Under the pieces are notes generated by a model that saw only the letters and a program-made list of their open reading frames with translations, did no database searches and had not been told where the DNA came from. The position numbers and the translations under genes were made by a program. This document shows, in pieces, positions 52,685 to 63,855 of a DNA stretch of 64,000 bases; the stretch's first letter is position 1; the number at the start of each line of letters is the position of its first letter. The stretch comes from Acholoe squamosa (Eukaryota; Annelida; Polychaeta; Phyllodocida; Polynoidae), in assembly GCA_949317995.1 (NCBI GenBank), contig OX439050.1, positions 18,058,061 through 18,122,060 of the forward strand. Reading direction: 5' to 3'.

Positions 52685-55600
52685 GTGCAGTTCCTTGAGA
52701 TGGCTGCTGGAGAGGCCAATGACCCAGTATTTGGACATGTAGTGTCAGCAGCCAAAGAACCTAAGGTTAAGCCTTCTGTGCCAAAGAAGAAGGGATCAAG
52801 CTACAATGTGAATGTGACAGATACTGGCACTTTAAGCCAAAATGGCAAAACAACACCTGATCCACCCCAGAAGGAGAATAAACCCAAGGAGTACAAGTGT
52901 CGGATTTGTGATGCCAATGGTCACAGAGTTAGTGGATGTGACAAATTTAAGAAGATGTCCCTGGAAAAGAGATGGGAAGTTGTGAAAGAGAAAAGACTAT
53001 GTTTCAATTGTCTTGACTTTGGTAATCACACTTCTAAGGAGTGTAAAAGACCAAAAGGCTGTCAAGAAAAGGAGTGTAAAGGGAAACACTCAACATTGCT
53101 GCATCAACCAGTAAAGGTCACCACTACTCAGTCCACAAAGGATGGAGACCAAAAGGAAGAACAGAAGTCTCAAGACAAGCAGGTAGAAGAAGCCAAAAGT
53201 TATGCATGTGGGCAATCGAATGTTGAAAGCACAAAGGTCGCCTTACCTATAGTTTCTGTGTATGTCAGAGGGAAAGGTCAGACTAATTACACACGCACAT
53301 ATGCTCTGCTTGATCCAGGAAGTAACAAGACCTTCTGTTCAAAGGACTTGGTCCAGAAACTTGACCTTAAAGGACAAACAACCTGTCTGTCCCTAGAAAC
53401 CCTTGGTGAAGGTAAAAGCACAGATGCCCTAGAAGTTTCCCTGGAAGTGACAGCCACTACAGGCCCCAAGAAGAAACGCAAAGTGGTTCAGCTGGAAAAG
53501 GTCTATGCACTGGCCAGGTTCCCTAACCTAAGGGACAACATACCATCTGCAGCAGACGTTAAGAAATGGGATCACCTTAAAGATTTGACATTGTTCCCGA
53601 AGGAGAAGTCAGATGTCACTCTACTCATTGGGCAAGATGTCCCAAGTGCTCTGATTCCACTTGAAGTTAGACAGGGAAGAGAGGGTGAACCTTATGCCAC
53701 TAGAACAAGTCTAGGATGGACACTCAATGGACCGCTACAAAGTGGGAATCCAAAAGACCCTGCTCTCTGTCATTTCATACAGGCCAATCAAGGACCAGAA
53801 GTAAGCTTAGAAGCTCAAGTGGAGCAGTTCTGGAAGCTGGACGTGGGTCAGACTTTAGCTGGTAGCCTTCCACAAATGTCACAAGATGACAAAAGAGTTC
53901 TTGATGTATGGAATGATTCTATCCGGCTCAAAGATAGACATTATGAGATGGACATACCCTTTAAGGTTACACCTCCAGAGCTACAAGATAACAAGAAAAT
54001 GGCAGAAAAACGCCTACAAAGCCTTGGAAGAAGACTATCCAAGAACCCTGAACTTCATAAACTTTATAAGGCAGGGATAGAAGACTTAGTCCAGAAAGGG
54101 TATGCTGAACCTGTTCAGGAGGATGAGAATGATCAAGGTAATGGAATCAAGTGGTACATTCCTCACCATTCTGTCACAAGCCCAAACAAGCCAGGAAAGC
54201 TTCGAATCGTCTTTGATTGTGCAGCAGAATATGATGGAACATCACTGAACAAACAAGTGCTGCAGGGCCCTGATATGACCAACAAACTTATTGGTGTGCT
54301 ACTAAGATTTAGGGCAGACCAAGTAGCAATCATGGGAGATATAGAAGCCATGTTCCATCAAGTGCGAGTATCTCCGCAGCATAGAGATGTACTAAGGTTC
54401 TTGTGGTGGAAAGATGGTAACCCTGATTTTCCCCTAGAGACTTACAGAATGGCAGTACATTTGTTTGGTGGGGTATGGAGCCCTAGCTGTGCAAGCTTCG
54501 CTCTTAAACGTACAGCTGAAGACCACAAGACAGAGTTCAGTGAAGAAACAGTGAAAACTGTAATAGAAAACTTCTATGCTGATGACTGCCTTAAATCAGT
54601 ATCGACTGTGGATCAAGCAAAGAAGCTGGTGAGTGATCTCTGTCAGCTGTTGAACCTTGGAGGTTTCAGGCTCACCAAATGGATCTCTAACAGCAAGGAG
54701 GTAATAGAATCCATTCCAACTGAAGAGAGAGCTAAAGAAGTAAAGGACCTTGACCTTGACTCAGCAGCACTTCCTGTGGAGAGAGCACTAGGTGTCCAAT
54801 GGGATACTCAAGAAGACATATTCAGCATCAAGATCAAGCAGAAGGAAGCAACCTTCACCAGGAGAGGTCTTCTCAGAGTGGTCAGTTCTGTGTATGATCC
54901 ACTGGGACTTGTAAGCCCATTCATACTTCTAGCAAAGAAGATATTCCAAGATGAGTGCAAAAGAGATAAAGGATGGGATGATAAACTGGAGCCTGACAAT
55001 GCAAGGAAATGGAAAAAGTGGTTAGAAGACTTGCAACAATTGGAAGAGTTCAAGGTGAGACGTTGCCTTGTGCCGCAAGACTTTGGCAAATGTGTAACAA
55101 TCGAACTTCACCACTTCTCTGATGCTTCAGAGGAAGCATATGGCACAGCTTCCTATCTGCGCATGGTCAATGAACAAGGAGAGCTTCACTGCTCATTTCT
55201 GTTAAGCAAATCAAGACTTGCTCCCATCAAGCACATGACTATTCCAAGACTAGAGCTATCAGCAGCTGTGGTTGCTGTCAAGATGGATAGCCTGCTCCGT
55301 AGAGAGCTACGCCTGGAAATCGGTGAATCCATCTTTTGGACTGACAGCATGATCGTCTTACAGTATATCAAGAACACTACCAAGAGGTTCCAAACTTTTG
55401 TTGCTAACAGAGTTGCAGTTATCCATGATGGATCATTGCCAAGTCAATGGAGGTATGTAGACACCAAGTCCAACCCAGCTGACGATGCTTCTCGTGGTCT
55501 CAGTGCCAAAGAAATCCTGTGTAGCAAAAGGTGGAAACAGGGGCCGGACTTCTTGTGGAAGGATGAGTCCCAGTGGCCAGATGTACCTCCAAGATCCCCT

Positions 55601-57151
55601 GACCTACTAGATGATGACCAAGAAGTCAAGAAGGAAGCCAAGGTGTGTGTCACCCTCACTGAAACAGAAGATCACTTGGAACAAATGTTCAAGAGGTATT
55701 CAAGCTGGTACCGTCTAAAAAAGGCTGTTGCTTGGCTAAGTTGCTTTGTTCAATGGCTCAAAAAGGGAAAGCCTAAACTCAAATCTGATCTCAGTGTGGA
55801 AGAGCTACAAAGGGCTGAGAAAGACATTATCAGATATGTACAAAGGACATCTTATGCAGATGAGCTCAGAAACCTAAAATCAGGCAAACAAGTCTCACAA
55901 AGGAGCTCCATCTACAAACTAGAGCCGTTCAAAGATTCTGATAACATGCTCCGAGTGCAGGGCAGGCTCCAAAGTGCACCAATAACTGACTCTGCCAAAC
56001 ATCCTCTCATTTTGCCAAAGGACCATCATATTGCTGAGCTCATTGTGAGACACACACACGAGTGGACTTCCAGGCACTCAGGACGAGAGTATGTCCTGTC
56101 CAAGGTCAGAGAGAAATACTGGATACCACAAGGACGTCCCTTGGTAAACAAAGTGCTACAGAACTGTGTAATATGCAAGAAATTGAGAGGGAAATTAGGT
56201 GTTCAGAGAATGGCAGACTTGCCTACAGACAGAGTCACACCTCACAAGCCACCCTTCACCTATACAGGAGTGGACTGTTTTGGCCCATTTTATGTCAAGA
56301 GGGGCCGGAGCCAGGAAAAGAGGTATGGTTGTCTATTCACCTGTTTGACCACAAGAGCTATACACATTGAAATCCTGAGCTCAATGGATGGGGACTCATT
56401 CATCAATTCCCTGATAAGGTTTATCGCTCGCAGAGGAGTTCCTGAAAAGATCAGATCAGACAATGGAACCAACTTTGTTGGTGGCAACAAGGAGCTGCAG
56501 GAGTCAATACAAAAGTGGAATGAAGATCACAAGACAAAGGAGAATCTTCTGATCAGAGAAATCAAGTGGGAGTTCAACCCACCAGCTGCATCCCACATGG
56601 GTGGAGTATGGGAAAGACAAATCAGGACAGTCCGCAAGGTATTGAATTCCATACTCAAAGATCAAGTCCTTGATGATGAGAGGTTAAGCACAGTATTCTG
56701 TGAAGTTGAATACATTGTCAATGGTAGACCTTTGACCCCTGTATCAGATGACCCAAAGGACTTGAAACCTCTAACCCCAAATGACTTGCTTCAACTAGGT
56801 GTAGGACTCAGAGCTTCCCCAGGAACCTTCCAAAAGGAAGACATGTATGGTCGTAGGTGGAGGCATGTACAGTACCTGGCAGACCAGTTCTGGAAACGGT
56901 GGGTAAAAGAGTATCTCCCTACACTGCAGCTTAGACAGAAATGGTTAGACACAAAGAGAAATATCCAATCTGATGATGTTGTATTGGTTATGGATGAAAA
57001 TCTACCTAGAAATAGTTGGCCACTTGCCCGTGTTGTCAAAACCTTCCCAGGTAAAGATGGTCTAGTTAGATCTGTTGAGGTCAAAACTGCTACAAATGTA
57101 CTTGTCAGACCTATTGATAAAGTTTGTTTGCTTGAGGCTGTCACATCATAA
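52685..57151 (+). CDS. BEL/Pao Gag-Pol: zinc knuckles, protease, RT, RNase H, integrase
   Basis: 1488 codons without interruption, in the same frame as the two upstream pieces; the frame itself resumes right after the TGA at 52619, so the ATG at 52685 need not be a real start. Order: CCHC-like knuckles (CRICDANGHRVSGC; CFNCLDFGNHTSKEC, about residues 70-120), aspartic protease (ALLDPGSNKTFCS, about 205), RT (IMGDIEAMFHQVRVS about 548; FYADDCLKSV about 630), RNase H (FSDASEEAYG about 810), HHCC zinc finger (about 1120-1170) and integrase core (GVDCFGPFYV, RSDNGTNFVGG, PPAASHMGGVWERQI). Protease with DPG and RT with YADD fit the BEL/Pao lineage. Stop TAA at 57149-57151. Confidence 0.93.
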   Translation: MQFLEMAAGEANDPVFGHVVSAAKEPKVKPSVPKKKGSSYNVNVTDTGTLSQNGKTTPDPPQKENKPKEYKCRICDANGHRVSGCDKFKKMSLEKRWEVVKEKRLCFNCLDFGNHTSKECKRPKGCQEKECKGKHSTLLHQPVKVTTTQSTKDGDQKEEQKSQDKQVEEAKSYACGQSNVESTKVALPIVSVYVRGKGQTNYTRTYALLDPGSNKTFCSKDLVQKLDLKGQTTCLSLETLGEGKSTDALEVSLEVTATTGPKKKRKVVQLEKVYALARFPNLRDNIPSAADVKKWDHLKDLTLFPKEKSDVTLLIGQDVPSALIPLEVRQGREGEPYATRTSLGWTLNGPLQSGNPKDPALCHFIQANQGPEVSLEAQVEQFWKLDVGQTLAGSLPQMSQDDKRVLDVWNDSIRLKDRHYEMDIPFKVTPPELQDNKKMAEKRLQSLGRRLSKNPELHKLYKAGIEDLVQKGYAEPVQEDENDQGNGIKWYIPHHSVTSPNKPGKLRIVFDCAAEYDGTSLNKQVLQGPDMTNKLIGVLLRFRADQVAIMGDIEAMFHQVRVSPQHRDVLRFLWWKDGNPDFPLETYRMAVHLFGGVWSPSCASFALKRTAEDHKTEFSEETVKTVIENFYADDCLKSVSTVDQAKKLVSDLCQLLNLGGFRLTKWISNSKEVIESIPTEERAKEVKDLDLDSAALPVERALGVQWDTQEDIFSIKIKQKEATFTRRGLLRVVSSVYDPLGLVSPFILLAKKIFQDECKRDKGWDDKLEPDNARKWKKWLEDLQQLEEFKVRRCLVPQDFGKCVTIELHHFSDASEEAYGTASYLRMVNEQGELHCSFLLSKSRLAPIKHMTIPRLELSAAVVAVKMDSLLRRELRLEIGESIFWTDSMIVLQYIKNTTKRFQTFVANRVAVIHDGSLPSQWRYVDTKSNPADDASRGLSAKEILCSKRWKQGPDFLWKDESQWPDVPPRSPDLLDDDQEVKKEAKVCVTLTETEDHLEQMFKRYSSWYRLKKAVAWLSCFVQWLKKGKPKLKSDLSVEELQRAEKDIIRYVQRTSYADELRNLKSGKQVSQRSSIYKLEPFKDSDNMLRVQGRLQSAPITDSAKHPLILPKDHHIAELIVRHTHEWTSRHSGREYVLSKVREKYWIPQGRPLVNKVLQNCVICKKLRGKLGVQRMADLPTDRVTPHKPPFTYTGVDCFGPFYVKRGRSQEKRYGCLFTCLTTRAIHIEILSSMDGDSFINSLIRFIARRGVPEKIRSDNGTNFVGGNKELQESIQKWNEDHKTKENLLIREIKWEFNPPAASHMGGVWERQIRTVRKVLNSILKDQVLDDERLSTVFCEVEYIVNGRPLTPVSDDPKDLKPLTPNDLLQLGVGLRASPGTFQKEDMYGRRWRHVQYLADQFWKRWVKEYLPTLQLRQKWLDTKRNIQSDDVVLVMDENLPRNSWPLARVVKTFPGKDGLVRSVEVKTATNVLVRPIDKVCLLEAVTS

Positions 57152-57394
57152 ATGTCAGATTGAGTTGTGTTTGTAAATAAAGATGTCAGATTTGATGTAA
57201 TATTTGAGTCAAAGATGCATATTGTACCAACATTATAAGAGGTATATGAGACATTGTCATTTCATATTGTATAAGGTTTGTACTATTATCATTTGTTTCT
57301 GTTCATGTTTGAACTGTGTTTCTTGATATTGTATGAATAAAGTAAAAGGTTTGTAAATGTTCACTTCTAAGGTTCACATTTAAGGGGCCGGGAA
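57152..57394 (+). other. BEL/Pao 3' untranslated region with polypurine tract
   Basis: Ends in AAGGGGCCGGGAA at 57382-57394, the primer site for plus-strand synthesis, directly before the LTR. Confidence 0.8.
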
Positions 57395-58190
57395 TGTAGT
57401 GTAAGATGAGAATGTCATAGTTTACAACTAAATGGGTTAGAATCAAAGTACAGTAAAGGTATGTTGATGGTTGTATGTTTCAATGACCTAGTATCATGTG
57501 GTAGGCCTACATCAGCATTCTTGGAACATATACACTGGCTGATCTCATGCCTGCTGATGTCATACTTGTCTCATGTGTACCACTCAGTGTGCTTACTTCA
57601 TCCTTTTAGCTGATATCATCAGTCACCTGTTTGTCTCCCCATCTGACATCAGTCCTACATCATACTTCTGGATGATGTGAGACTCTGATCTCAGCCTTTA
57701 GATAGCATATAAAAGCAGGTCCCTCTCTTCCCTCCTCAATCACTACATCTGATCTGTGCTGTTCACATCAACCCTATGGACTACCTTGCTGATATACTGG
57801 ACTTTGTACCTGAGGACTAAGAGGAGGCAATATTCTTTGTACAGGTTATTATACCAGATTACCCTGAAGGTTATATCCATGCTAAGGTTGGACTACTGAA
57901 TGTTATTGCACACAGTTATGTTCAATGGACTCTATGCTGAAATATTATATTACCTGAGGACATTTGTGTGTTACTATGTGCTACTGTGACAACCATAGGA
58001 AATAAGCATCTACCAGTGGGATTAGATCTCCTATGGACAATTTCTGTGTGACTGCAGGGCATTTATCAACTCTGTGAGAGTACTTATGCACCTGTACCCT
58101 GCTGTTGTGTGGATTAAGGAATAAACAGTAGTAAGTTTAACTTGTCACAAGGACTTTGACTCAATTCATTGGCTTTCATTGGCCACTACA
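57395..58190 (+). repeat. BEL/Pao 3' LTR
   Basis: 796 bp, TGTAG...TACA, followed by GGGTG, the second copy of the target duplication. Confidence 0.93.
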
Positions 58191-58195
58191 GGGTG

Positions 58196-58812
58196 TATGA
58201 AAACTCGCCACCACTCCTTGTTGATAGATAATGACCACTTCCAAATGGGCATTTTCTCTGTTGAAAAGCACGCAGATATGGGTCGATTTTGAGCAGTTAC
58301 TGTTTGGTACATATCTCCCCATGAACTCAGGGTGTGCCTTTTTCAGTTCAGTGAGACGTGTATGTCTCATTTATTGCATTAAATCACTTATAATACAAGG
58401 AGAAATGTGGATTACATTCAATACAAGTTATAACCAAAAGGTGTGTCAGCTTGTACCGCACATAATAAGAAGAACTGACCGTGTTCTATAGCTTAAGTGT
58501 CTGACATTCTCTCACATGTACGATCTTCACCATCATGCATTATACCCGTTTAGTTTAAACCATTCTTGTTTCTGACCTGAAATTGGATGGAAAATTAGTT
58601 TACAATTCAGTGTTATTCGACACATAATAAAGCAACTGATCACATTACATTGGTGGTGTACTTCCATGTATGGGCATGTCACTAATTTACACAACACTCA
58701 TTTCACTTAGCTAATTGTTCTCAACATGAAAAGTACAACCAGGCTTGGATCAAATAAAAAATCACAGTACATACAATAATCATCAGAAGGAACATATTAC
58801 ACATAAGTATAT
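58196..58812. other. non-coding, nothing recognised
   Basis: AT-rich; short frames at 58176-58491 show no domain. Confidence 0.4.
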
Positions 58813-59247
58813 CTAATAGTGTATACTGCCTTTTGGCACTGCTGAAAGTCCTTGAAACTTTACAGTACTAAATTTGAGTAAGTTTTCTTTTTTCTCACAT
58901 TCTTCTAGTTGCTCTTTGTTTTTGCTCTCTTTCAACCACTCTGGCTGAGAGTTCCACAGAGTGTAGCCTCTATACTCGGTAGAACGCTTGTAGCCTTCAG
59001 TGTTTGGCCTCTTCAGAGGGAACAAGAGTTTCTGCGAGGCCATCGTGGACATGCCACCTGCCTCCAGCGGAATCTTTTGAAACCTCTCTCGACCTTTGTG
59101 GTAGTTCTTATGCATCAAGCCGAGCATCAGTTCATCCCTCCTCCTGGAGAGTTTGCGAACATCACTCAACCTGTGCAGCTCATCAACAGAGTATGTCTTG
59201 TTCGGTCTATTGTGACGTCCTGAGCCCCTGTTTTGCAGTTGTTGCAA
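58813..59247 (-). pseudogene. C-terminal fragment of a CR1/L2-like LINE ORF2
   Basis: 144 codons: LQNRGSGRHNRPNKTYSVDE, LSRRRDELMLGLMHKNYHK and STEYRGYTLWNSQPEWLKES follow the same pattern as the LINE C-terminus at 32971-33380 (LQNRALRI..., SPWYRGVALWN...). No RT remains next to it, so it is a 5'-truncated copy. Confidence 0.7.
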
Positions 59248-59322
59248 CTTGTCTATAAGTTGAACTGAGTTTTTGTGTAATTAACAGAGTAAAACCATGA
59301 GATAAATACAGAGTTCAATTCA

Positions 59323-59424
59323 GATTTGTCATTTCAAGTTGTTTCTTCACTTGTGGGTGGCAGGCTGCCTCGTGGGATATAGCCTGTCACCCACGCATAA
59401 AGAAACAATCTGAAATGACAAATC
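59323..59424. repeat. 102-base inverted repeat (hairpin)
   Basis: Arms start GATTTGTCATTTCA and end TGAAATGACAAATC, with TTGTTTCTT, GTGGGTG and CAGGCT also paired: about 40 of 47 positions. The size fits a small palindromic MITE or a pre-miRNA-like hairpin. Confidence 0.7.
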
Positions 59425-60244
59425 ATTGTTGATCTCTGCCTATTTACTCCACTCCCTCTACTGTCCACCAAACCTAAGATGCAAGATGTGAATATCAATC
59501 AACTAACGTTTGACATAAAACAGTCATAGTCATTGATTAATGGTAATGTAGGAAAAAGGGAACGAAAAAGAGTGTCATGGAAAAACCATCAATATACACT
59601 GCTTGAACTACATTCAAGAAACGCGGCGCAAAAGAGAACACCTACAGTGGACAGCTCGGTTGGGACCTTCCCCTACATACTCTGTCACTTTGTATAATAA
59701 TATACTGTTTCCCAAAGAAATATGAGGTTTAAAATAAGCGCCAACATGTTCCCCTTCAATTCCACATAATTAGAAGAGGGGATGGTTGACATTTATTATT
59801 TTTCAGGCGGATTCTGTGAGCAATTTTAAGTTGAATTTTCTTTATTGTCTCAGTTCAAAGCATAGCGACAACTACGAAGTAACCAAGTACATATCACATT
59901 ACCATAGAACAAAGAAGTCTAAACAGAAGAGAATTGATATATTGAAAATTGGGAATACTGAGACTAAAGAAGGTAGTGGACCTCATCCCCACCACATAGG
60001 GTGTATGGGTTGATACTTCTGGTCCAACCTGACCTGTTAGTATATCTGTATAGCGTTGACACACAAATTGAGAATATATAAAAAGAAATGTACCAACATG
60101 GAAAGGAAAAATAGTTAAAGACCAAGGAATTATTTTAGAAATCAATTTAGTGTAATTTAGAATAAAGAGAGAGGGGGGGGCAAAATATAAATTGGTTAAG
60201 TAATAAATCAAAGTAAAGGAAAAAAGGTTTAATAGTTGGGGTGC
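59425..60244. other. non-coding, nothing recognised
   Basis: The right part (from about 60170) may be the 3' untranslated region of the minus-strand LINE. Short frames lack domains. Confidence 0.4.
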
Positions 60245-60739
60245 TCACCCAATTTTAGGAACAAGATCACGTAATAATTTTTTACTATTTGACTTAAAAA
60301 TTGTTTCAGAATTCCATCTTATGGTAGGGAGAGCATTCCAACTAATGGCACCAAAGTACTCAACACTTTTCATATATGAAGCAGTGTTAGGGAATAATAC
60401 CTTATATGTGGGAGCCATATGTTGTCTTGTTCTTATTTGCCTATGATCAATAAAATCATCACACCTAGATCTTGTGTACATGTAATTCAATAGATACATA
60501 TGCCTCCTATCAGATAAAAGATTACTGTTGGTGATATTATGAACATACAAGGTATCAGTAAGATGTGGCACTTTGAGACAGATTTTTAAACAACGGTTTT
60601 GAGCATATTGGAGCATTTCCAGGTATTTTTCATATGTAGTGTGGAAAATAATGTCAGCATAGTCCATATATGGTAGAATGGTAGTTTTAAAGATTCTTAG
60701 AGATAATTTAACATCAGTATACTTCCTTAAGTTACACAA
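60245..60739 (-). pseudogene. LINE ORF2 C-terminal domain
   Basis: LRIFKTTILPYMDYADIIF, MLQYAQNRCLKICLKVPH and MKSVEYFGAISWNALPTIRW are the usual post-RT motifs of CR1/L2-like elements. It is out of frame with the RT to its right. Confidence 0.85.
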
Positions 60740-61450
60740 GAGGTAAGTTTTATGAGAAATTGTTTTAACCTGATTTTTGTATGCAGACTATAACTCAGTA
60801 GGGGATCCAAGGTGATCCCAGGGTATTTATAACTTGGTACAACTTGCAGTAACATATCATTCATGGAAATATTGGCTGACAAAGTATTAAGTTTCCAGGT
60901 ACATGATGAGAAAATCATTATTTTGGTTTTAGCAATATTAACAGAAAGCTTGTTTTGCTCACACCAAGTATTATAGATCTCTAGATCTTCCTGTAAACAC
61001 ACTTTAGCAGCCTCAAAGTTATTGTGAGATGTATAGATAACAGTGTCATCAGCATATAATCTGATTTTACAATTTTTAATACATTTAATCACATCATTGA
61101 CATAAACCAAAAAAAGCAGGGGTCCCAGAATGGATCCTTGGGGGACACCGCAGACCACCTTGCACATTCTAGAAGCAATACCATTAGCATTAACAACTTG
61201 CTTTCTATCAGCCAAATAATTTTTAAACCAGTGGTATGTATCAGATCTTATACCATAATTATGTAATTTAATAAGAAGTACCGAGTGGTCTACAGTGTCA
61301 AATGCCTTCCTCAAATCTATGAAAGCAGCAACAGTGGATTTTCCAACATTAAGGTCTCTTTTGATATCATCAGTGAATTTAGATAGAGTATCAACAGTGC
61401 TATAGCCAGGGCGAAAACCACCTTGATAATTTGTTAAAGAATTTTCATCA
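60727..61450 (-). pseudogene. LINE ORF2 reverse transcriptase core
   Basis: TNYQGGFRPGYSTVDTL, AAFIDLRKAFDTVDH, GVPQGSILGPLLFLVYVNDV and active site RLYADDTVIY. The frame is open from about 61450, above the ATG at 61314. It is frameshifted from both neighbours. Confidence 0.9.
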
Positions 61451-61451
61451 T

Positions 61452-63032
61452 TTAAGAAACCATACAGTCTATTTTTTCGATTAATTTACAAGGTAATGGA
61501 ATAAGTGAGATAGGCCTGTAGTTATTGACCATCTTTAAATTGCCAGATTTAGGGATTGGGGTCACTTGGGAGATTTTCCATTTGGTGGGTACTAAGGCGG
61601 TTGCAAAGGACAAATTGAACATTCTAACCAATTTATCAGGATCATCAGAAAAAACTTTTTTTTTAATCCTAGATGATATCTGATCAATGGCAGAGGATTT
61701 AAGTGGATTAATATCACAAATAAGTTTAATAACTTCTTGGGTATTGGTTTGAAAATTCTCCATAGAGTTAGCGGTAGGGGGGTCATAACTTTTCCAAGGT
61801 GTGTGCATGTTAGTAGCTAATTTGGGTCCAATGTTAGAAAAGTAGTCATTGATAAAATCAGAGGTTTCATTTCTAGGAATGGCTATATTGTCGTTTTCAT
61901 GATCCACCAAGTTTATTTCACCAGTTCTGTTCTCGTGGCCAGGAATTAATTTATTTATAACACGCCAGAATTTCCGATGGTAATTTTTATAGTATTCTAC
62001 TTGTTCTTTATAAAATAATCTACATGCTTTATTAACCAATTTATTTGATTTATTTTGTGATTTGTCAGCAGTTTTCCAATCATTTTCAGTCCCAGATCTA
62101 CGAGCTATCTTTAGTTTTGAGTTTTTCTCTCTGATAAGCTCTATCACTTGGGGGGTAATCCATAAATCCCTTAATTTGCTAACAGTAAACTCATGTACAG
62201 GACAATAGGTATCTAGGATTGATCTCACAGCTTTTTCATATTCATCCCATACAACATCAATGTTATTAGCCTGATTAAATACAGTCCAGTCATATTCATC
62301 AAATTTGGCAAGCAACAGATCATCAGAAAGTTTCAAATATGAACGACCTTTAATCACAGTTTTGTCAGGTTTAATATACCATTTCTTTCTAACCAAATAG
62401 ATGGGAAGGTGGTCCGAGATGTATGAATCCAAAATTCCTGTTTGAATATAGTTCCTCCTCAAATTAGTAAAAACCAGATCCAGAATAGCATTTTTACGAG
62501 TAGATTGATTAACTTCTTGCATAAAGCCATGACCCTTCATTTTATTTAACAGTTGATTAACCATATCATTATCATCCCTAATATTGAAATTAAAGTCACC
62601 CATGATAATGATCTCGTAATTATTTCTGTTATTTATGTTATCGATAGTATTTAATAACGAGTCAATGAACATTTGTTTAAGGCCTTCTTCAGGTGGTCTA
62701 TATACATTAAATACAATTATAGGCTTCATATGTGCCTTTGTAACCAAGACATTTTGGATTTCAATGTGTTCTTCAGAAAGGTTCAAATTTTCAAATGCAC
62801 AATAATCATGGGGTACACTATGCCGTATGTAAAAACATAAACCTCCACCAGTTTTATATGAGGTCTCAGGGTCCTCACACTTTAACCAAGTCTCGGAAAA
62901 TAAGAATATTTCTATTTTATCATTATACAATTCTGTACATATGGTGGGGTAATTAGCCCTTAGGCTTCTAGCGTTCAAATGAACAAAATGAATACCTTTG
63001 GTACCAGCCAAACTAATTACTTCTTGGGACAT
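61452..63032 (-). pseudogene. LINE ORF2 endonuclease and start of RT
   Basis: 526 codons. Endonuclease: IHFVHLNARSLRAN, LFSETWLKCE, GGGLCFYIRHSVPHD, IIMGDFNFNIRDD, ILDSYISDHLPIYLV. RT start: VTPIPKSGNLKMVNNYRPIS and LIPLPCKLIEKI, then a frameshift. It starts MSQEVISLAG; a standard Met start is plausible. Confidence 0.9.
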
Positions 63033-63349
63033 GTTGGTGCTTAAAGTACAACCAGATATTTCGACATTCTCTCAATTTCCCTTATTACAAGCTTGGGAAT
63101 ATAATCAAAATGTTGGTCAATAGAATGTAGTTGATACAATATAAGATTGCTTAATTTAGGTACCGTAAGACGGGTATAGGCCTTATTGCCACCCAAGGTA
63201 CCGGTATGGAGTTGGGTCTTCAACTAGTTTCGGGGGGCATTGGGGTTCCAGGGAAAATTACCAAAGAAGATAAATCGAATCAAATATAAAATACATAATA
63301 GGGTTTCGATGGGACATGAAGTAATACGACATCAGAACAGGTGTATATA

Positions 63350-63410
63350 TGTTTGTTTGTTTAGTTTTACATCCGGGGGCCATAAAGGAACTCAGACATT
63401 CAAGGTTTTC
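63350..63410 (-). repeat. SINE/LINE 3' end, copy 2
   Basis: On this strand the tail is GTTTGTTTGTTTAGTTTTAC followed by CCGGGGGCCAT and GGAACTCAGACATTC, complementary to 29966-30030. Confidence 0.65.
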
Positions 63411-63626
63411 TCGGACATTAAGTCCTTTCTTTTCTGTTTGGACAGGTATTTGGGTCAGGTCGTCAGAAAGTGTAAGATTCTGCCCTTGAAGGGCCTTTAA
63501 AATTAATTTTCTAATTCCTTTATATAACCTTAACACAATTATGACGGGACATCCCCTCAGCTCAGAAAACCAAAAAATACCGATCTAGCCCATCCGGTTC
63601 CATTTTTATTGCTTGTTTTGTGGCAT

Positions 63627-63833
63627 GTAACGTCCGGTACCAAAATAATGAAATATAGAGGTAATTGAAGTTGCTCTCAGTGATATAAGAATTTCCCATT
63701 ATGCATAACAAACACATTAATTAACAAGGCCAATATGTCTATTATTGACTTCAATTACAGAATGGAACAGAATTTGAGTTATGCATGTACAGTAGACTGC
63801 CTCCTACATGATGATAAAAGTACCGGACGTTAC
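63627..63833. mobile_element. small TIR element with GTAACGTCCGGTAC ends
   Basis: GTAACGTCCGGTAC at 63627-63640 and its complement GTACCGGACGTTAC ending at 63833; about 207 bp, no ORF. The right end abuts another copy of the same terminus in inverted order. Confidence 0.65.
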
Positions 63834-63855
63834 GTAACGTCCGGTACTTTTATCA
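63812..63855. repeat. perfect 44-bp palindrome
   Basis: TGATAAAAGTACCGGACGTT at the left is mirrored exactly as AACGTCCGGTACTTTTATCA at the right, with AC-GT at the centre (63832-63835). It is made of two GTAACGTCCGGTAC termini joined head to head. Confidence 0.95.

Larger units (their letters stand above)
49923..58195 (+). mobile_element. BEL/Pao LTR retrotransposon, full length
   Basis: Two 796-bp LTRs, a single gag-pol frame and a 5-bp target duplication GGGTG (49923-49927, 58191-58195). The polypurine tract AAGGGGCCGGGAA ends at 57394, next to the 3' LTR. Near-identical LTRs mean a recent insertion. Two in-frame stops (51278, 52619) are the only breaks seen. Confidence 0.93.
60245..63032 (-). 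mobile_element. CR1/L2-like LINE ORF2, second copy, frameshifted
   Basis: Endonuclease, RT and C-terminal domain in order, on the minus strand, split by two frameshifts (about 61455-61490 and about 60730-60780). No ORF1 is found upstream, so the element may be 5' truncated. It differs clearly from the 32.6-41.3 kb LINE. Confidence 0.88.
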
